Positions 40,010-51,406 of a stretch of 64,000 nt of DNA are shown here, in pieces (within the stretch, counting starts at the first letter, position 1; every line of letters starts with the position of its first letter). This DNA comes from Clavulina sp. PMI_390 (Eukaryota > Basidiomycota > Agaricomycetes > Cantharellales > Hydnaceae). A program made the translations under genes and the position numbers. The notes beneath the pieces were generated by a model. That model made no database searches, had not been told where the DNA came from, and was given only the letters and a program-made list of their open reading frames with translations. The stretch is taken from the NCBI GenBank assembly GCA_015039315.1, contig WIDE01000026.1:125552-189551 (forward strand), read 5' to 3'.

Positions 40010-42449
40010 ATGCCTCCATCGAATGACGCAGAGGGATCGGCTTCGACGCGAAAGCATTCATCTGTTCCTTCGACTGCCGCGTCTCCAACACAACTCCCTC
40101 GCGTGTACAACGCGATATACTCGGCCGTTCAAGTCTACGAATGCATGGTGCGAAATGTCGCTGTCATGAGACGGCGTGCAGATTCGTATGTCAATGCGAC
40201 GCAGATCCTGAAGGTTGCTGGAATAGACAAAGGCAGACGCACCAAAATCCTGGAGAAGGAAATCCTTCCTGGGAAGCATGAGATTGTTCAAGGTGGTTAT
40301 GGGAAGTACCAAGGAACATGGATTCCTCTGGATAGGGGACGCGAGATCGCAAACCAGCATGGTGTTGCTGCCCTCCTTGCGCCACTGTTTGATTACGTCC
40401 CTCCCACTCCCAGCGCACCACGGATTCCAAGTGCTTCGCCGTCCGTCCCGCGGCCCCCCTTCTTTTCTCCACAACCATCTCTGGCTTCCCAACATTATGG
40501 CTCTCCCGGGCCGCTGCACTATCCCTCCATGAGCACTCCCCACATGCCGTCACAATCTTTGTCTCGCACCTCCCCATTCATCCCGCAGGCGTTCTCTCCC
40601 ATGCTAAATCCATCGAGTGTCCCTAAGGCTTCCCTCACACGTACACAATCCCTCGGGGCTTCTACTCAAGCGCATACAACCTATCTTTTCCCAGGAAGCC
40701 CGAATCCATACACATCCCCGCGACCCCTCCTCGCACCTTCAGCTTTAAAACGTCCTCGTGAGGAATCCCAAGCTTCCCCCAAAAGACCGACTCCCAATGA
40801 CATCGTACCCACTCCTACGACCCATAATGCCTCTCTAGCGGACGCAACCCAGCCTCCGCCTGCTAAACGAGCCCGTGTTGATAGTGATCTCCCCGACACA
40901 ATGAAACCTACAACATCTCTGGCATCAATCACAGAAGCGCAACCGTCTACCAAAGACACGAAAACGATTAGGCATCGGTCAATTATAACGGCAATTTCTC
41001 GGGGCGAAAATCCTGAAAACATCATCAACTCGCTCAAGCATGGCAGCGGACCATCTGATGCTGGGGTTGACATCATTCTTGACGAACAAGGCCACACCGC
41101 AATACACTTTGCTGCTTCCCTCTCAAGGCTCGATCTTCTCGATGCCCTAATTTTGCGCGGAGGAGACATCAGACAAGGGAATGGTGCTGGAGAGACACCA
41201 TTGATGCGATGTGTTTTGTCGCAGTCAGCTTTCCAATCCCAAACGTTCCCACAAATCCTGGATCGATTGGCGGTGACTATTGGACTCCTGGACAATTCGA
41301 TGCGCTCAGTATTGCATCATGTGGTCCTCGTAGCCGCCATTGAGGGTCGTGCGTCCGCTGCTGAGTATTACATGCAATGCATTTTTCAGAATGCCCTACA
41401 GCACGGCCGTAGCCCATCTGAACTTGAAACCCTTGTTAATATGCGGGATGTCCACGGTGATACGGCACTGAATCTGGCTGCTCGAAGCGGGAACCAAACA
41501 TTAGCTTCTACTTTACTCGACGTGGGGGGCAACCCATTACTTCGCAATAATCTTGGCCTAAACTCTTACGATTTTGGGTTGCTTACGGGGGTAAGCAACA
41601 AGTACCATTGATTATGATTTGTACCCAATTTTCTAACCGTCCCTAGGACTCCTCGACGACACGGGAGGAGGTGATACCCAGCATCCAGCCTACATTGGCT
41701 TCTTCTGACAATGAGAGCAACATTTCGTCTGGTAGGTCTATGGGTCCAAGATGATGGTGTGCATTGAGTTAATTTTCATTACTAGAAATTCAAGTCATTT
41801 TTCAAGCACTCGAAGCTGATTTCCACGAGATATCGGCATCGAAGCGGGAGCAGCAGCGCGCCTTGCAGTCTGATATTCAATCATTGGCTCTTGAGCTTTC
41901 ACAGTCACGCCACAAATGTGAGCAGATGAGGAAGGAGACATTGGAGATTAACGTTCTCCATCGAAAAGTTCAGAACCTTGAAACCCTCGCAGGTTTAGGC
42001 TGGTTGCCTATCCAGGCAATTAGCGACACCACCCACAACCCGCTGACGACTATGCTGAAACCCCCTTCTGACAACGATAGGCAAGCACAACAAGCTCTCG
42101 CCCTGCACGTGCCAGTGGAGAATACTATCAATTCCTTGGTATTACTACGAAAGGCTGGGAGCTGGCAGTCCCATCTTGATGACCTGCTCATGGCTCAGCT
42201 TGCTAATCTCCAAAAACAAAACATAGCGAAAAACCATCAATGCAAGCTTATAGTCAGCATATGCACGGGCGTCGGAATGGAGCAGCTTGATGAGGTAATT
42301 TTTCTCCTCACGGAGGAGCCTGCGCAGCGGACTGATGGTATTTTCAGGCTATCGGGACATTGACTGCCGCAATTGACAGCGAAGAGAGCGCACCTGACCT
42401 TCGACGCATCCAGGCATTCATGCAAAAATCTGGAAATGCTATAAATTAG
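40010..42449 (+). CDS. MBP1: APSES (KilA-N) cell-cycle transcription factor of the Mbp1/Swi4 type
   Basis: DNA-binding subunit of an SBF/MBF-type complex controlling G1/S genes. The APSES domain is near the N-terminus: VYNAIYSAVQVYECMV, RRADSYVNATQILKVAGIDKG, then GKYQGTWIPLDRGREIANQHGV. A Pro/Ser-rich linker contains a bipartite basic motif (ALKRPRE, PPAKRARV). Ankyrin repeats follow (DEQGHTAIHFAASLSRLDLLDALILRG, GETPLMRCV, DVHGDTALNLAARSGNQTLASTLLDVGG). The C-terminus is a coiled coil for partner binding (KREQQRALQSDIQSLALEL, RKETLEINVLHRKVQNLE). The ATG at 40010 is preferred; the open frame extends 5' only through a GTG. The last introns join at GATGAG/GCTATC to end FMQKSGNAIN-stop, TAG 42447-42449. 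Confidence 0.93.
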
Positions 42450-42521
42450 GAGTTTGTATGGGTTGTATGGGTAGTGAGAGTACTAGTAATCCCTCCTGAG
42501 GATTAAATACATGTCATTGTG

Positions 42522-44499
42522 TCACTCTCGTCCGTATAATTGTATGCTACGATTTGAAGAGCCTGATAACATGTACATTCCATCGGGCGAAATGTCGACG
42601 GACATCACCCGACCCGCGTCAGTCGATAACGTGCGCGCCAGTTGCCAGTCGTCTGCCGCCCAAAGTTTGACAAGCCCATCGTAACCCGACGATGCAAGGT
42701 ATAATCCCTCGTTAGGTATTTGATCATTTGTGGAGAGAGTCGCGACTGGAGCGAGATCATCCGACAGCCGATGTCTAAAGAAACGTACATCGGACACAGT
42801 GGATGTATGAGCTGGGATGACGTAGGCGGATTTCAATGACCGCATGTCCCAGATACGAATAGTATCATCTCCTGAGCCAGTAGCAATTTGGTACCTGTAA
42901 AAGGGGTTAGTCTAACTAAGACGCCTTGCGAAGCCAGATAGCTGGTCGTACCCGTTTGGGGAGAAGTCAATGCCAAAGATCGCTTGCGCGTGACCATCAA
43001 GTACCATAGCAGTTCGACCTGTTCGCAGGTCCCAAACCCGGCCTATTCCATCCAATCCCCTGCACATGTGAGTTAGTCATGAGAGATCTTTGGAACAAGT
43101 GGACGTACCCGGAAGCAGCTAGTGCGCCATCATCCTGGAACTCAACTGCAAAAACCTCTTTAGAATGACCTTCCTGCACTAGTAATTCTGTCTCGCTGGC
43201 GCAATCCCACAAACGCCAGGTTCCATCGAAACTCGCCGAACCGAGGTACTGGCCGGAGGGATGAAATGCCACTCGAACCACACGGTCTTGGTGTCCTTCC
43301 AGACGAGCTATAGGTATTTCACTGTCGATCGCAGGGCAAAATCGGTGGATGGCTAAAATCAAATATTGAGAAGTGACTTACGATGCTAACGTCCACAAGA
43401 GGATAGCCTTATCAGCTCCTCCACTCGCAAGGTTGACAACACTCGGGCTCTGGGTCAAAGTTGCCTTGGGGTGCCATGCAACACCACCAACTCGATCGCT
43501 ATGACCTGGAATCAATATTAGAAAATGTTAAGGATTCGCCGAGTCCACAAGCTCTACTCTAACCATGATACTGGCGCTCTTTTGTGCAAGACGGGATATT
43601 CCACAACCTGACGCCACCTGACCAGCTCCCTGTAGCTGCTTTTTGCCCATCAGGAGAGAAGCGGACGTGGGATATAGGTCTCTCATCGGCTATTTGGGAC
43701 CCTAATTGGCCGAATCGCTAGGATTCACTTTAGTATTCAAACCAACCATAAACTTGAGATGATATTATCACCTTCAGGTCAGAGACAACGAGCCGTCTGA
43801 GATCGATGAGGCGAGCAAGCGGCGTGTGGGCCTCTACTTTTTGGCGTTGGATCCGACGGCGAGCTCTACGTGGCAGGGAATGACGCGTTGTTTCGCGGGG
43901 AAAATATGTAGCACTAACCTTGGGAGAGAGAACTCCGCTATCCTTTGACGGGCTTCCAGCAGAGCGGGCGTTCCTGGAGTGTAAAATTCCTCTTCTTCCT
44001 GTGTCAGTACAACAGGGTGAGGCAAAAGGCACGGAAGTTCTAGATTCGTTGCAGACGTACTTCGTCAGAGGATCCCTCCTCGCTAACATCTGGAATAGCC
44101 AGATCGCCGCCACGAGCGAGCTGAATTTGTGACATCACATACTTAAGACGCTCCCGTCGGTCTGGAGCCTGCATAAAGATCGCTAAGTTGAGCCGAATGG
44201 ATATTGAGGACAGGCCATCGACGCTTACTCGTTCTCCGAATAGAGTAACTGGTTCCCCGATCTCCCTCAGACGGGCTCGCACTCGTCCATCATCTGTGGG
44301 TACGGCCAGGGTTCTTGTACGTTTCCGACGCTCTAATTCCGCCAGTATAGCTTGGTTTTCTTCTCTTGCACGCTGAGAGCTTTCCCCGCCCAGTGCATAG
44401 TTCGAATCATCCACTAAAGTCCAGTCAAACATTAAGATGAGAATGAATGCGCCAATAGCTTTGGGGAGTACCTAATGTGTCGAGGGATAGTGATTCCAT
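42522..44499 (-). CDS. PRP4: U4/U6 small nuclear ribonucleoprotein Prp4
   Basis: WD40 component of the U4/U6 snRNP in the spliceosome, partner of Prp3. N-terminal part: [19 protein letters not shown] (two exons, start 44499), then a helical stretch ([26 protein letters not shown]) and the Prp4/SFM motif ([26 protein letters not shown]). An acidic EEEEFYTPG patch follows. The C-terminal seven-blade propeller shows repeats such as [88 protein letters not shown], and [20 protein letters not shown]. About eight introns. The end is [12 protein letters not shown] at 42522-42524. Its stop is 72 bp from the APSES gene stop (convergent), and it is divergent from PMT4 (111 bp). Confidence 0.94.
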
Positions 44500-44610
44500 T
44501 GGTGTTAGCAATTTCTAGCTCACTCGAGCTCGATGTGACTGGGCGGTTTGCGTCACGTGATTATTGCCACCAACACATCACGTCCACAACACATTCTTCA
44601 CAACAACAAC

Positions 44611-47604
44611 ATGTCCAGGTCCGCTGGCGGAACGCGTCTTCGCCAACGTACTCTGGCTGTGCCGACGGCTGAATCAGATGATCAAAGCCACATCTCTGTT
44701 CTTTCCGACCCCGACGTGCCAAAGGTCAGCACTCTACTTTCCCAACATGTGGCACACCACCTCATCCCCCCCCCCCCCCCCTACAGAGAGACCGAGTATT
44801 CGCCAATCCTACGTCACCCTCGCCTTTCGAGACTTCCAAGATCAGCATAGTTGCCTGCGTCACCATAACACTCCTTGCTTTCTTTCTGAGATTTTACAAA
44901 TTGGGTCATCCTGACCAGGTTGTGTACGTGTCAAGATTACTCCGCATGTGTTCTCACCTCATATCCTCGATGTCAGTTTTGATGAAGTTCACTTCGGCAA
45001 ATTTGCGTCCCACTACATTGCTCGGGAGTATTACTTCGACGTCCATCCTCCCCTTGCTAAAATGCTCTTTGGAGCCGCGGGGTGGTTTGTCGGATATGAC
45101 GGTTCCTTTGACTTTGAAAAGATTGGCGATAGCTATTCAGCCGCCCACGTTCCATACGTAGGGATTCGTGCACTTCCAGCCCTCCTCGGCAGCGCCACTG
45201 TACCTGTTGTTTATGGTATCATGAAGGAGACTGGTTTCCCCACCGCTATTGCAACATTCTCTGCAGCCCTGATAGCATTTGGTTAGTACTCTTTTATTCT
45301 ATAACAAACATCACCCTTATGTTTCCTTTAGATAACGCTCACATCACACAAACTCGCCTCATCTTGTTGGACGCTGCCCTCGTCTTCTTCATCGCATTAA
45401 CACTGTTTTCGTATATAAAGTTCCGAAAGTTCCGCTACTTGTAAGCCTTTATCCTTATCCCCCGACTTCGCTCACCTTATCATTTCAACAGTGAATTCTC
45501 GGTTGAATGGTGGACATGGTTACTCGCCACTGGGTTCTTCTTGGCGTGTAGCTTGGGCTCCAAAATGGTTGGCCTTTTCACTTTCATGACCATTGGAGCC
45601 GCTGTGATCGCCGATTTGTGGGAGCTTCTAGATCACAAGAAAGGACTAAGCATGGTGGGAAGCAACGAACAGTGATTTCCTCCATGCACCACTGACGCAC
45701 GCTAGTAGGATCAATTCTGGAAGCATTTCTTTGCGCGCGCTTTTGCATTGATTTTATTCCCATTCATGGTTTATCTTTCGTTCTTCTGGATTCATTTCAA
45801 AATCCTCAAATACTCTGGCCCTGGTGATTCTTTTATGAGCCCTGCTTTCCAAGAAACTCTTCAGGGCAACGAATTGCTTATGAACAGTGAAGGTATTTTA
45901 TCTTTCTCTGCCGCAACTTTACTTGCTCAGCGCCCCAATAGAAATTCGGTATTATGATACCATCACCATCAAACATCGTGACACGAAGGTCTTCCTTCAC
46001 TCCCATGCAGAGAATTATCCTCTTCGGTACGAAGATGGCCGTATTAGCAGCCAAGGTGTGTTCCTGTGTTATGACCAGATGACATTGGGCGATTTAAAGC
46101 TATCTATCAGGCCAGCAGGTGACTGGCTATCCACACAACGACACAAATAATTGGTGGCAGGTTGTTCCAACCAAGGCTATTCCGGAAACGGGCCGCGGTC
46201 GGGTTGTTCGGCATCATGACGCCGTTCAGCTATTGCATGTCTCGACACAGTCTTACCTCTTGACCCACGACGTGGCCTCTCCCCTGATGCCTACCAACCA
46301 AGAATTCACAACTATCCCCAAAGACGATCATAGCCGCTATAACGAAACACTCTTCAGCATCTCCATGGTGGATGCACATGACGGGCAACCGTGGAAGACT
46401 AAATCTGGCCATTTCCGGCTTGTCCATGTTCCTACGAAAGTTGCTTTGTGGACGCATCCTGAAGCTTTACCAGAGTGGGCCTTTAACCAGCAGGAAATCA
46501 ACGGCAACAAAAACGTCAATGACCGCTCAACTACTTGGTTTGTGGAAGACATCATATCTGACGAGAGTATGTATATTTGATCCTCAAGAAACTTTGGCTC
46601 ATTTTTATACACTTAGATGGTGAAGATATCTCTGAACGCCGTGGTCTGGTGGAACCCAAAACCGTCAAGAAAATGAATTTCTTCGTCAAATTCTTTGAAT
46701 TGCAGCTTTTGATGCTTCAGCATAATGCTGGCCTGACCGCCTCACATCCCTACGCTAGTGGACCAATCAACTGGCCCTTTTTGTTGAATGGGATCAGTTT
46801 TTGGACCGAAAACGACACGAAACAACAAATCTATCTCGCCGGAAACCCCATCGGTTGGTGGATATGCGTGATGGCGTTATCTGTCTTTGTTGGCATCACT
46901 GGGGCTGATCTTGTAGCTCGGCGACGAAATGTGAAACCCATTCCCGAAGGTCAATTCTCTCGCCTCGTCGCAACTTGCCACGACTGATGATTCACTTCGA
47001 TCATTTAGAGATCCGCAACCGTCTTTTGAACTCAACAGGGTTCTTCGTGTCCGCTTGGGCGTTTCATTATTTCCCTTTCTATCTTATGAACCGACAGCTT
47101 TTCATTCACCACTATCTCCCAGCTCACCTGGCCTCAACTCTGGTTGCTGGATCCGTCCTCAACTTCGTTCTCACAGAGTCCATTGAGTATCCCATATCCG
47201 TCGCTCGGAAAGGGATCACGCATTTGCGGCCACGGATTTATACGGACTTTGGTCTTAAAGCTTTGGTCGTTGTTACCTTGGTGCTGGCAACTGTCTTCTT
47301 TTCGTTCATGTTCTTCGCTCCGTTGACATATGGTACCCCAGGGTAAGTACATCACCCAGACCTGGCCCTCAATTTACCTAAGCTCATGACTTGTTTGACC
47401 GTGTCCAGACTTTCGGGAGAAGAGGTGAACAGGAGGCGCATCTTGTCTAGTTGGACACTCCATTTTGCCGCCAAGGAAACTGATGTAAGCACTACACTCC
47501 TCCTTGGTATGACTCTGTCTTTTCGTTCATCTGATGTAAGCACTACACTCCTCCTTGGTATGACTCTGTGAATATCGACCGTTTTCTCCTAGGGCACCAT
47601 TTAA
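44611..47604 (+). CDS. PMT4: Dolichyl-phosphate-mannose protein mannosyltransferase Pmt4
   Basis: ER enzyme of family GT39 that O-mannosylates Ser/Thr of secretory proteins. Blocks: VACVTITLLAFFLRFYKLGHP (first membrane helix), VVFDEVHFGKFASHYI with the catalytic DE pair, REYYFDVHPPLAKMLFGAAGW, RALPALLGSATVPVVYGI, LLDAALVFFIALTLFSY, FLACSLGSKMVGLFTF. A MIR region follows in the ER lumen (IRYYDTITIKHRDTKVFLHSH, WWQVVPTK, VVRHHDAVQLLHVSTQSYLLTHD, FRLVHVPTKVALWTHPE), then C-terminal helices including WAFHYFPFYLMNRQLFIHHYLPA. About nine introns; intron 1 ends in 16 consecutive C before TACAG. The final donor is duplicated. If that intron is spliced the protein ends AAKETDGTI (stop 47602-47604); if read through it ends at 47571. 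Confidence 0.95.
44766..44781 (+). repeat. C16 tract in PMT4 intron 1
   Basis: Sixteen consecutive C immediately before the TACAG acceptor of PMT4 intron 1. It serves as the polypyrimidine tract. Length is likely variable or partly a sequencing artefact. Confidence 0.8.
47480..47569 (+). repeat. Tandem duplication (51-bp period) at the 3' end of PMT4
   Basis: A 39-nt block is present twice (47480-47518 and 47531-47569) with a period of exactly 51 bp. Each copy contains the exon-end sequence CTGAT followed by a GTAAGC splice donor. Because 51 is a multiple of three, use of either donor, or none, keeps the frame. Confidence 0.9.
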
Positions 47605-48259
47605 CATCACTTCTCGAGAGTTTCTTCATGGGCCGTATTGGATAGTTCGAGTCTTTAAAGATCACTTGCAAATACATCTGTCGGAATATTCACAGTAGGC
47701 GGAAATCCAGTCGTTGAGGCCTTACTATTTAAATAATAATCATCGTTGTCTATATGATTGCGCTTTGTGCACAAGCTCCACAGCAGTTGGTTATGGCATA
47801 ACTCTAATTGGGCAATACAAGCAAGACAAAAATCTTGGACGATGTCTCAAGCATCAACTAAGCTCAAATCCCTCGATCTCGGTGCTAGCCCCAAGCCCTC
47901 TATAAGATTGGATTGCATTCCTTGGCTCAAACTATACCGGTCAGGTGGAGATCAGACCGTCTAACATGATTAGTACCTCTCCCGTAGAATATGTAAAAGT
48001 TTTCATAATCTTCTGAGAGGCCGACGAGAAAAAGATCGCCTCAGGGCACAAGGGATATCGAGAACTGGACGAATCTTGACCTCGGCAAATAACGGGCAGG
48101 AAGAAATACCGCAGTAACCGATATCGATTTAAGCTACCAACGGCTGATGTCACCGCGCACTAGCTGGCCATCATTACCGAATCCCAATCCGTCAACGGAA
48201 AAGCGATACGTTTGTTTGTATTCTGGTTATTCAAGGTATATACATGGATGTGGCCACAA
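47605..48259. other. Convergent intergenic region PMT4 / CCCH gene
   Basis: 655 bp without a supported gene; only short unrelated open frames. It should contain both 3' UTRs. Confidence 0.5.
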
Positions 48260-49452
48260 TCAGGCCAGATCCACATGCCCTTGACCCCCTTCGTTGTCGT
48301 CCTCATCAACTTCTTCCTCTTCGCTGCTCTCATCAAATGTCAGGGCAATAAAATCATCTCCTGCAGGTGTAATAGTCTCAGGTGAAGAGTCAAGTTGTCC
48401 TTTATGTTGGGCCCGAATAACATGAGGGAGTCGACACCCTTGGGTGGAACAAAGGCCATTCTCAGCGAAATCAGGGCACTCTCGCACATGCTGATGTGGG
48501 CAGTCAACCCCTTTTGCACAATACCCTAGGACCGCGAAATCCCGACAGACGCCAGTCTTATGTCCAAGGCGAATATGAGGATACTTGCACGAGGCTCCAC
48601 TTCGGCATCGTCCGGCATTCGCGAAGTGGACACAGACTGGGACCCGTTCTGGAGTGGGAGTGTGAGACAGTGGACAAGTTCCCGTAGGAAGAGTACAATC
48701 GTCATTGAGAAATTTGTGGCAGATTGCCACTCTTGCAGGATCATGTTTGAAAGGGCATTTCAGCCCATTGAGACATAGACCTGGAGGACGAGATTTGTGA
48801 CTTAATTGGGGTAGAAGAGGACGTGGTTACACTCACCTCTACGCGTGAATTCTCGGCAAGGTTTGTTGATAAAAGTTCGTGTTTTCCTGGGAGCGACGTG
48901 TTACGGAGCAGATGGAGACATAATATACAAAAGCTCACGGAGGGTTTTGATTCCGTGCAAGGAATTTCCGATATGAGCCCCTAGTTCTTCCTCGATTCTG
49001 AACGCCTCCCCGCAACTTAGAACTGCTAGGAGTAGGTAGAGAAAAGGAGCTTCGATGAGGATGAAACCGATGCGAAGCAATTAGTGTGCTCTTATTGAGT
49101 CGACCTCGAGAAGCGGTGGCTGATGAGTTTGTTACAGTGGAGTTTCCAGTGCTTGATGCAGATGCGGCAGAATCAGATGACGTAGAGGCATGAGCAAGTT
49201 GGGGCGACTGGCGAACCAGAGATCGAGCGGAAGATCGGAAGACGGCGCCATTGATGATGATGTTTTGAGGCTGTCGTGACACCGCAGGTCGAGAATCTTG
49301 AATTTTAGTCGCACCACTAGAAGGATCCGGGTGCTGATGACGGTTTATGGCCGCTGAGAATAGTTTGGTTTAGCTATTTTGTCCATGATAGAGTCTAAGG
49401 ACGGACTTTTGAGGCGCGAAATCTCTTGCAAGAGCTGTTCTTCGGACTGCAT
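48260..49452 (-). CDS. CCCH zinc-finger protein of the ZC3H3 type
   Basis: RNA-binding protein with five tandem CCCH zinc fingers; animal ZC3H3 works in mRNA polyadenylation and export. After splicing, the N-terminus is MQSEEQLLQEISRLK joined to TAINRHQHPDPSS through a 51-nt intron (GTCCGT...CTCAG). This gives the family's start-proximal 'EI-x-L ... AINRH' motif. A Ser-rich linker follows (NIIINGAVFRSSARSLVR). Fingers: CREFTRRGLCLNGLKCPFKH, CHKFLNDDCTLPTGTCPLSH, CVHFANAGRCRSGASCKYPH, CRDFAVLGYCAKGVDCPHQH, CPDFAENGLCSTQGCRLPH. The C-terminal tail is acidic (DESSEEEEVDEDDNE). ATG 49452 and TGA (minus) at 48260-48262. The first finger becomes visible only when the intron beginning GTGAGTGTAA is removed. 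Confidence 0.88.
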
Positions 49453-49798
49453 GACCAAGATAGTGATGAGAGGGCACGTGATGCGATTCTCACGCTCCCA
49501 GAACGCACAACATTTTGTGCCAAGGTGACAGGTGGTGCAAAACTTGTTCCCAATGAGTTTATAAATGGTGTGCGTTAACACAGCGACACCAATGCTGTGT
49601 AAAACTGTGCGTATTGGGCTAGCTTGCGCGCCTATTGGAGCCTCCGTGGACGAGTAGGTGCGCTGCAGAAGACGCTCAAAATTTTCGTGACCATGTGTGA
49701 CATCTGCACCTGGCTTCGAGCACCTTCTCTTCCTCCAATCGGGGACCCTGCAAGCTCGTTCACTTAGCACTCCATAGCTTCCTTAGGAACATTGAAAC
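49453..49798. promoter_or_regulatory. Divergent promoter region, CCCH gene and tubulin cofactor B
   Basis: 346 bp between the two start codons. Open frames running through it on the minus strand have no recognisable homology and continue the CCCH exon upstream of its first usable ATG. Confidence 0.4.
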
Positions 49799-50715
49799 AT
49801 GTCGGTCTGGCTAGTGATTCTCTCAACCAATGTAAAATCGGAGCGCAAATATCCTCTTGATATCTCGATTGGTGATTTAAAGGTGGGTATGAGATGGTCT
49901 GAAGCGATCTTCTCCCACCGTCTCCGGGACTCAATACACTGTGATGAAGCGCAAGATCTATACGATTACGGGAATAGAGACCTCGTCCCAGCGACTGGAA
50001 CTATCACAAACAGAGACGGCAGTTTCTACTATCCTTTCAGACGATGAGCGAACCCTCGCCTCCTACTCTCCGGTTGACTACGCGCATCTAAAAGTACGAA
50101 ACCGATGTCTACTCTAAACTGACAAATATTAATCACTGCTGTTGCTGGACTAGGTCGTCAACTTAAACCCTACAACCGATGCAGTTGGCTTTGATGACGA
50201 AGCGAATGTTCCAAAATTTGAGCTCAGCCAAGAGGAATATGATAAAAGGACAGGTTTGTGCCATGATATATAATCCAAAAAGTTTCTGAAGCTTTGCCAC
50301 AAGACACAGTAAAGGCGTTCATAGAACGACATAAACTCGGCCGCTTTGCTGACCATCCTGGCTCTACAACCACTCCTTCTAGCATCCCAATTGGAGCAAG
50401 GTGCAAGGTACGGGATGCTGATGCTTTCTATGAACGAAGAGGTCTGGTTCGGTTTGTGGGAACTACAAGCTTTGGAAAGAGTCCTGGTTCTCTATGGGTT
50501 GGTGTTGAACTGGATGAGCCGCTAGGCAAGAACGATGGCTCGTGAGTGCTGTTGGTATCTCTCGAAATTTGTCTGATCATCTCTTGGCGGTCAATAGAGT
50601 GCAGGGTGAACGTTATTTTGACTGCAGACCTAAGCATGGGGTGTTTGTAAAGCCAGAGCAAGTCAACATTGGAGAATTCCCTCCTATTGACATCACAGAA
50701 GAGGATGAAATGTGA
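49799..50715 (+). CDS. ALP11: Tubulin-folding cofactor B (CAP-Gly protein)
   Basis: Cofactor B binds newly made alpha-tubulin and, with cofactor E, assists heterodimer assembly and recycling. The N-terminal ubiquitin-like domain: MSVWLVILSTNVKSERKYPLDISIGDLK, continuing after an intron with IYTITGIETSSQRLELSQTE, LSDDERTLASYSPVDYAHLKV. A middle helical part (FELSQEEYDKRTDTVKAFIERHKLGRF) follows. The C-terminal CAP-Gly domain: ARCKVRDADAFYERRGLVRFVGTTSFGKSPGSLWVGVELDEPLGKNDGS, VQGERYFDCRPKHGVFVKPEQV. The protein ends ITEEDEM, giving the C-terminal acidic/hydrophobic tail typical of this cofactor. Four or five introns; the first splice is the least certain. TGA 50713-50715. Confidence 0.93.
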
Positions 50716-51406
50716 CTTATTTTAATTATTACTGCGGGATGATGATTGAATATATCATCCAAGTGCTCATTGACCGCTCGCCGAGGGTGTGTGCAACCGG
50801 AAGATAGGACTTGCCTTTTCGTCGTTGATTGTATGATAAGGCATTCATAACATACTGTGCAAATACGATAGTTAATTCAAGTTAATGGGTGTGATCGTGA
50901 CGTAGTTCGAACCCAGGGAGCCAATTTTTTCCGTTATTCCATTGCCGACTGTGATACATGATTCTTCTGGGCGGGTACTTCGAGCCTCTTTCATGATTCT
51001 TGATCAGCTTTCACAAGTGAGAGATCGACTCTTTGGGTACACAATTTGTGGTATTCCTGTGACTGGCCTCCGAGGTCACATGCAGCAGCGGTCCCCCTAC
51101 CTAAACGCTTAGCACATGTCAACTCTATGAACCATTAGAGGTTCGAGTATATTCAAGTGTTCTTATTTTTTTTTGGCGACCATTCATAGCAGTCTCCGCG
51201 AGATTCAGCAACAACTTGGTGGCGCCCAAGGCTCTATCACCCCCCCCCCCCCCCCCCTTTCTCTTTTCTCCCTTTTTTATACTTCATGATCTTGCTGTGA
51301 TGCATGATTTGCTATCATATTTGTACAGTGGATCTCAAACTGGATTGGATGCTTCATACGCTGACCGCTAATAGGCAACAACATAGATCAATAAGCATTC
51401 TACAAC
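50716..51406. other. Intergenic region upstream of SNT2
   Basis: 691 bp with no supported exon. It holds a run of 18 C (51240-51257) followed by a CT-rich stretch, a common fungal promoter feature, about 150 bp before the SNT2 start. Confidence 0.5.
51240..51257 (+). repeat. C18 homopolymer upstream of SNT2
   Basis: Eighteen consecutive C followed by TTTCTCTTTTCTCCC. Length may be unreliable in the assembly. Confidence 0.8.

Noticed and set aside
50900..50920. AGTTCGAACCC resembling a tRNA T-loop
   Set aside because: The upstream sequence does not fold into D and anticodon arms.
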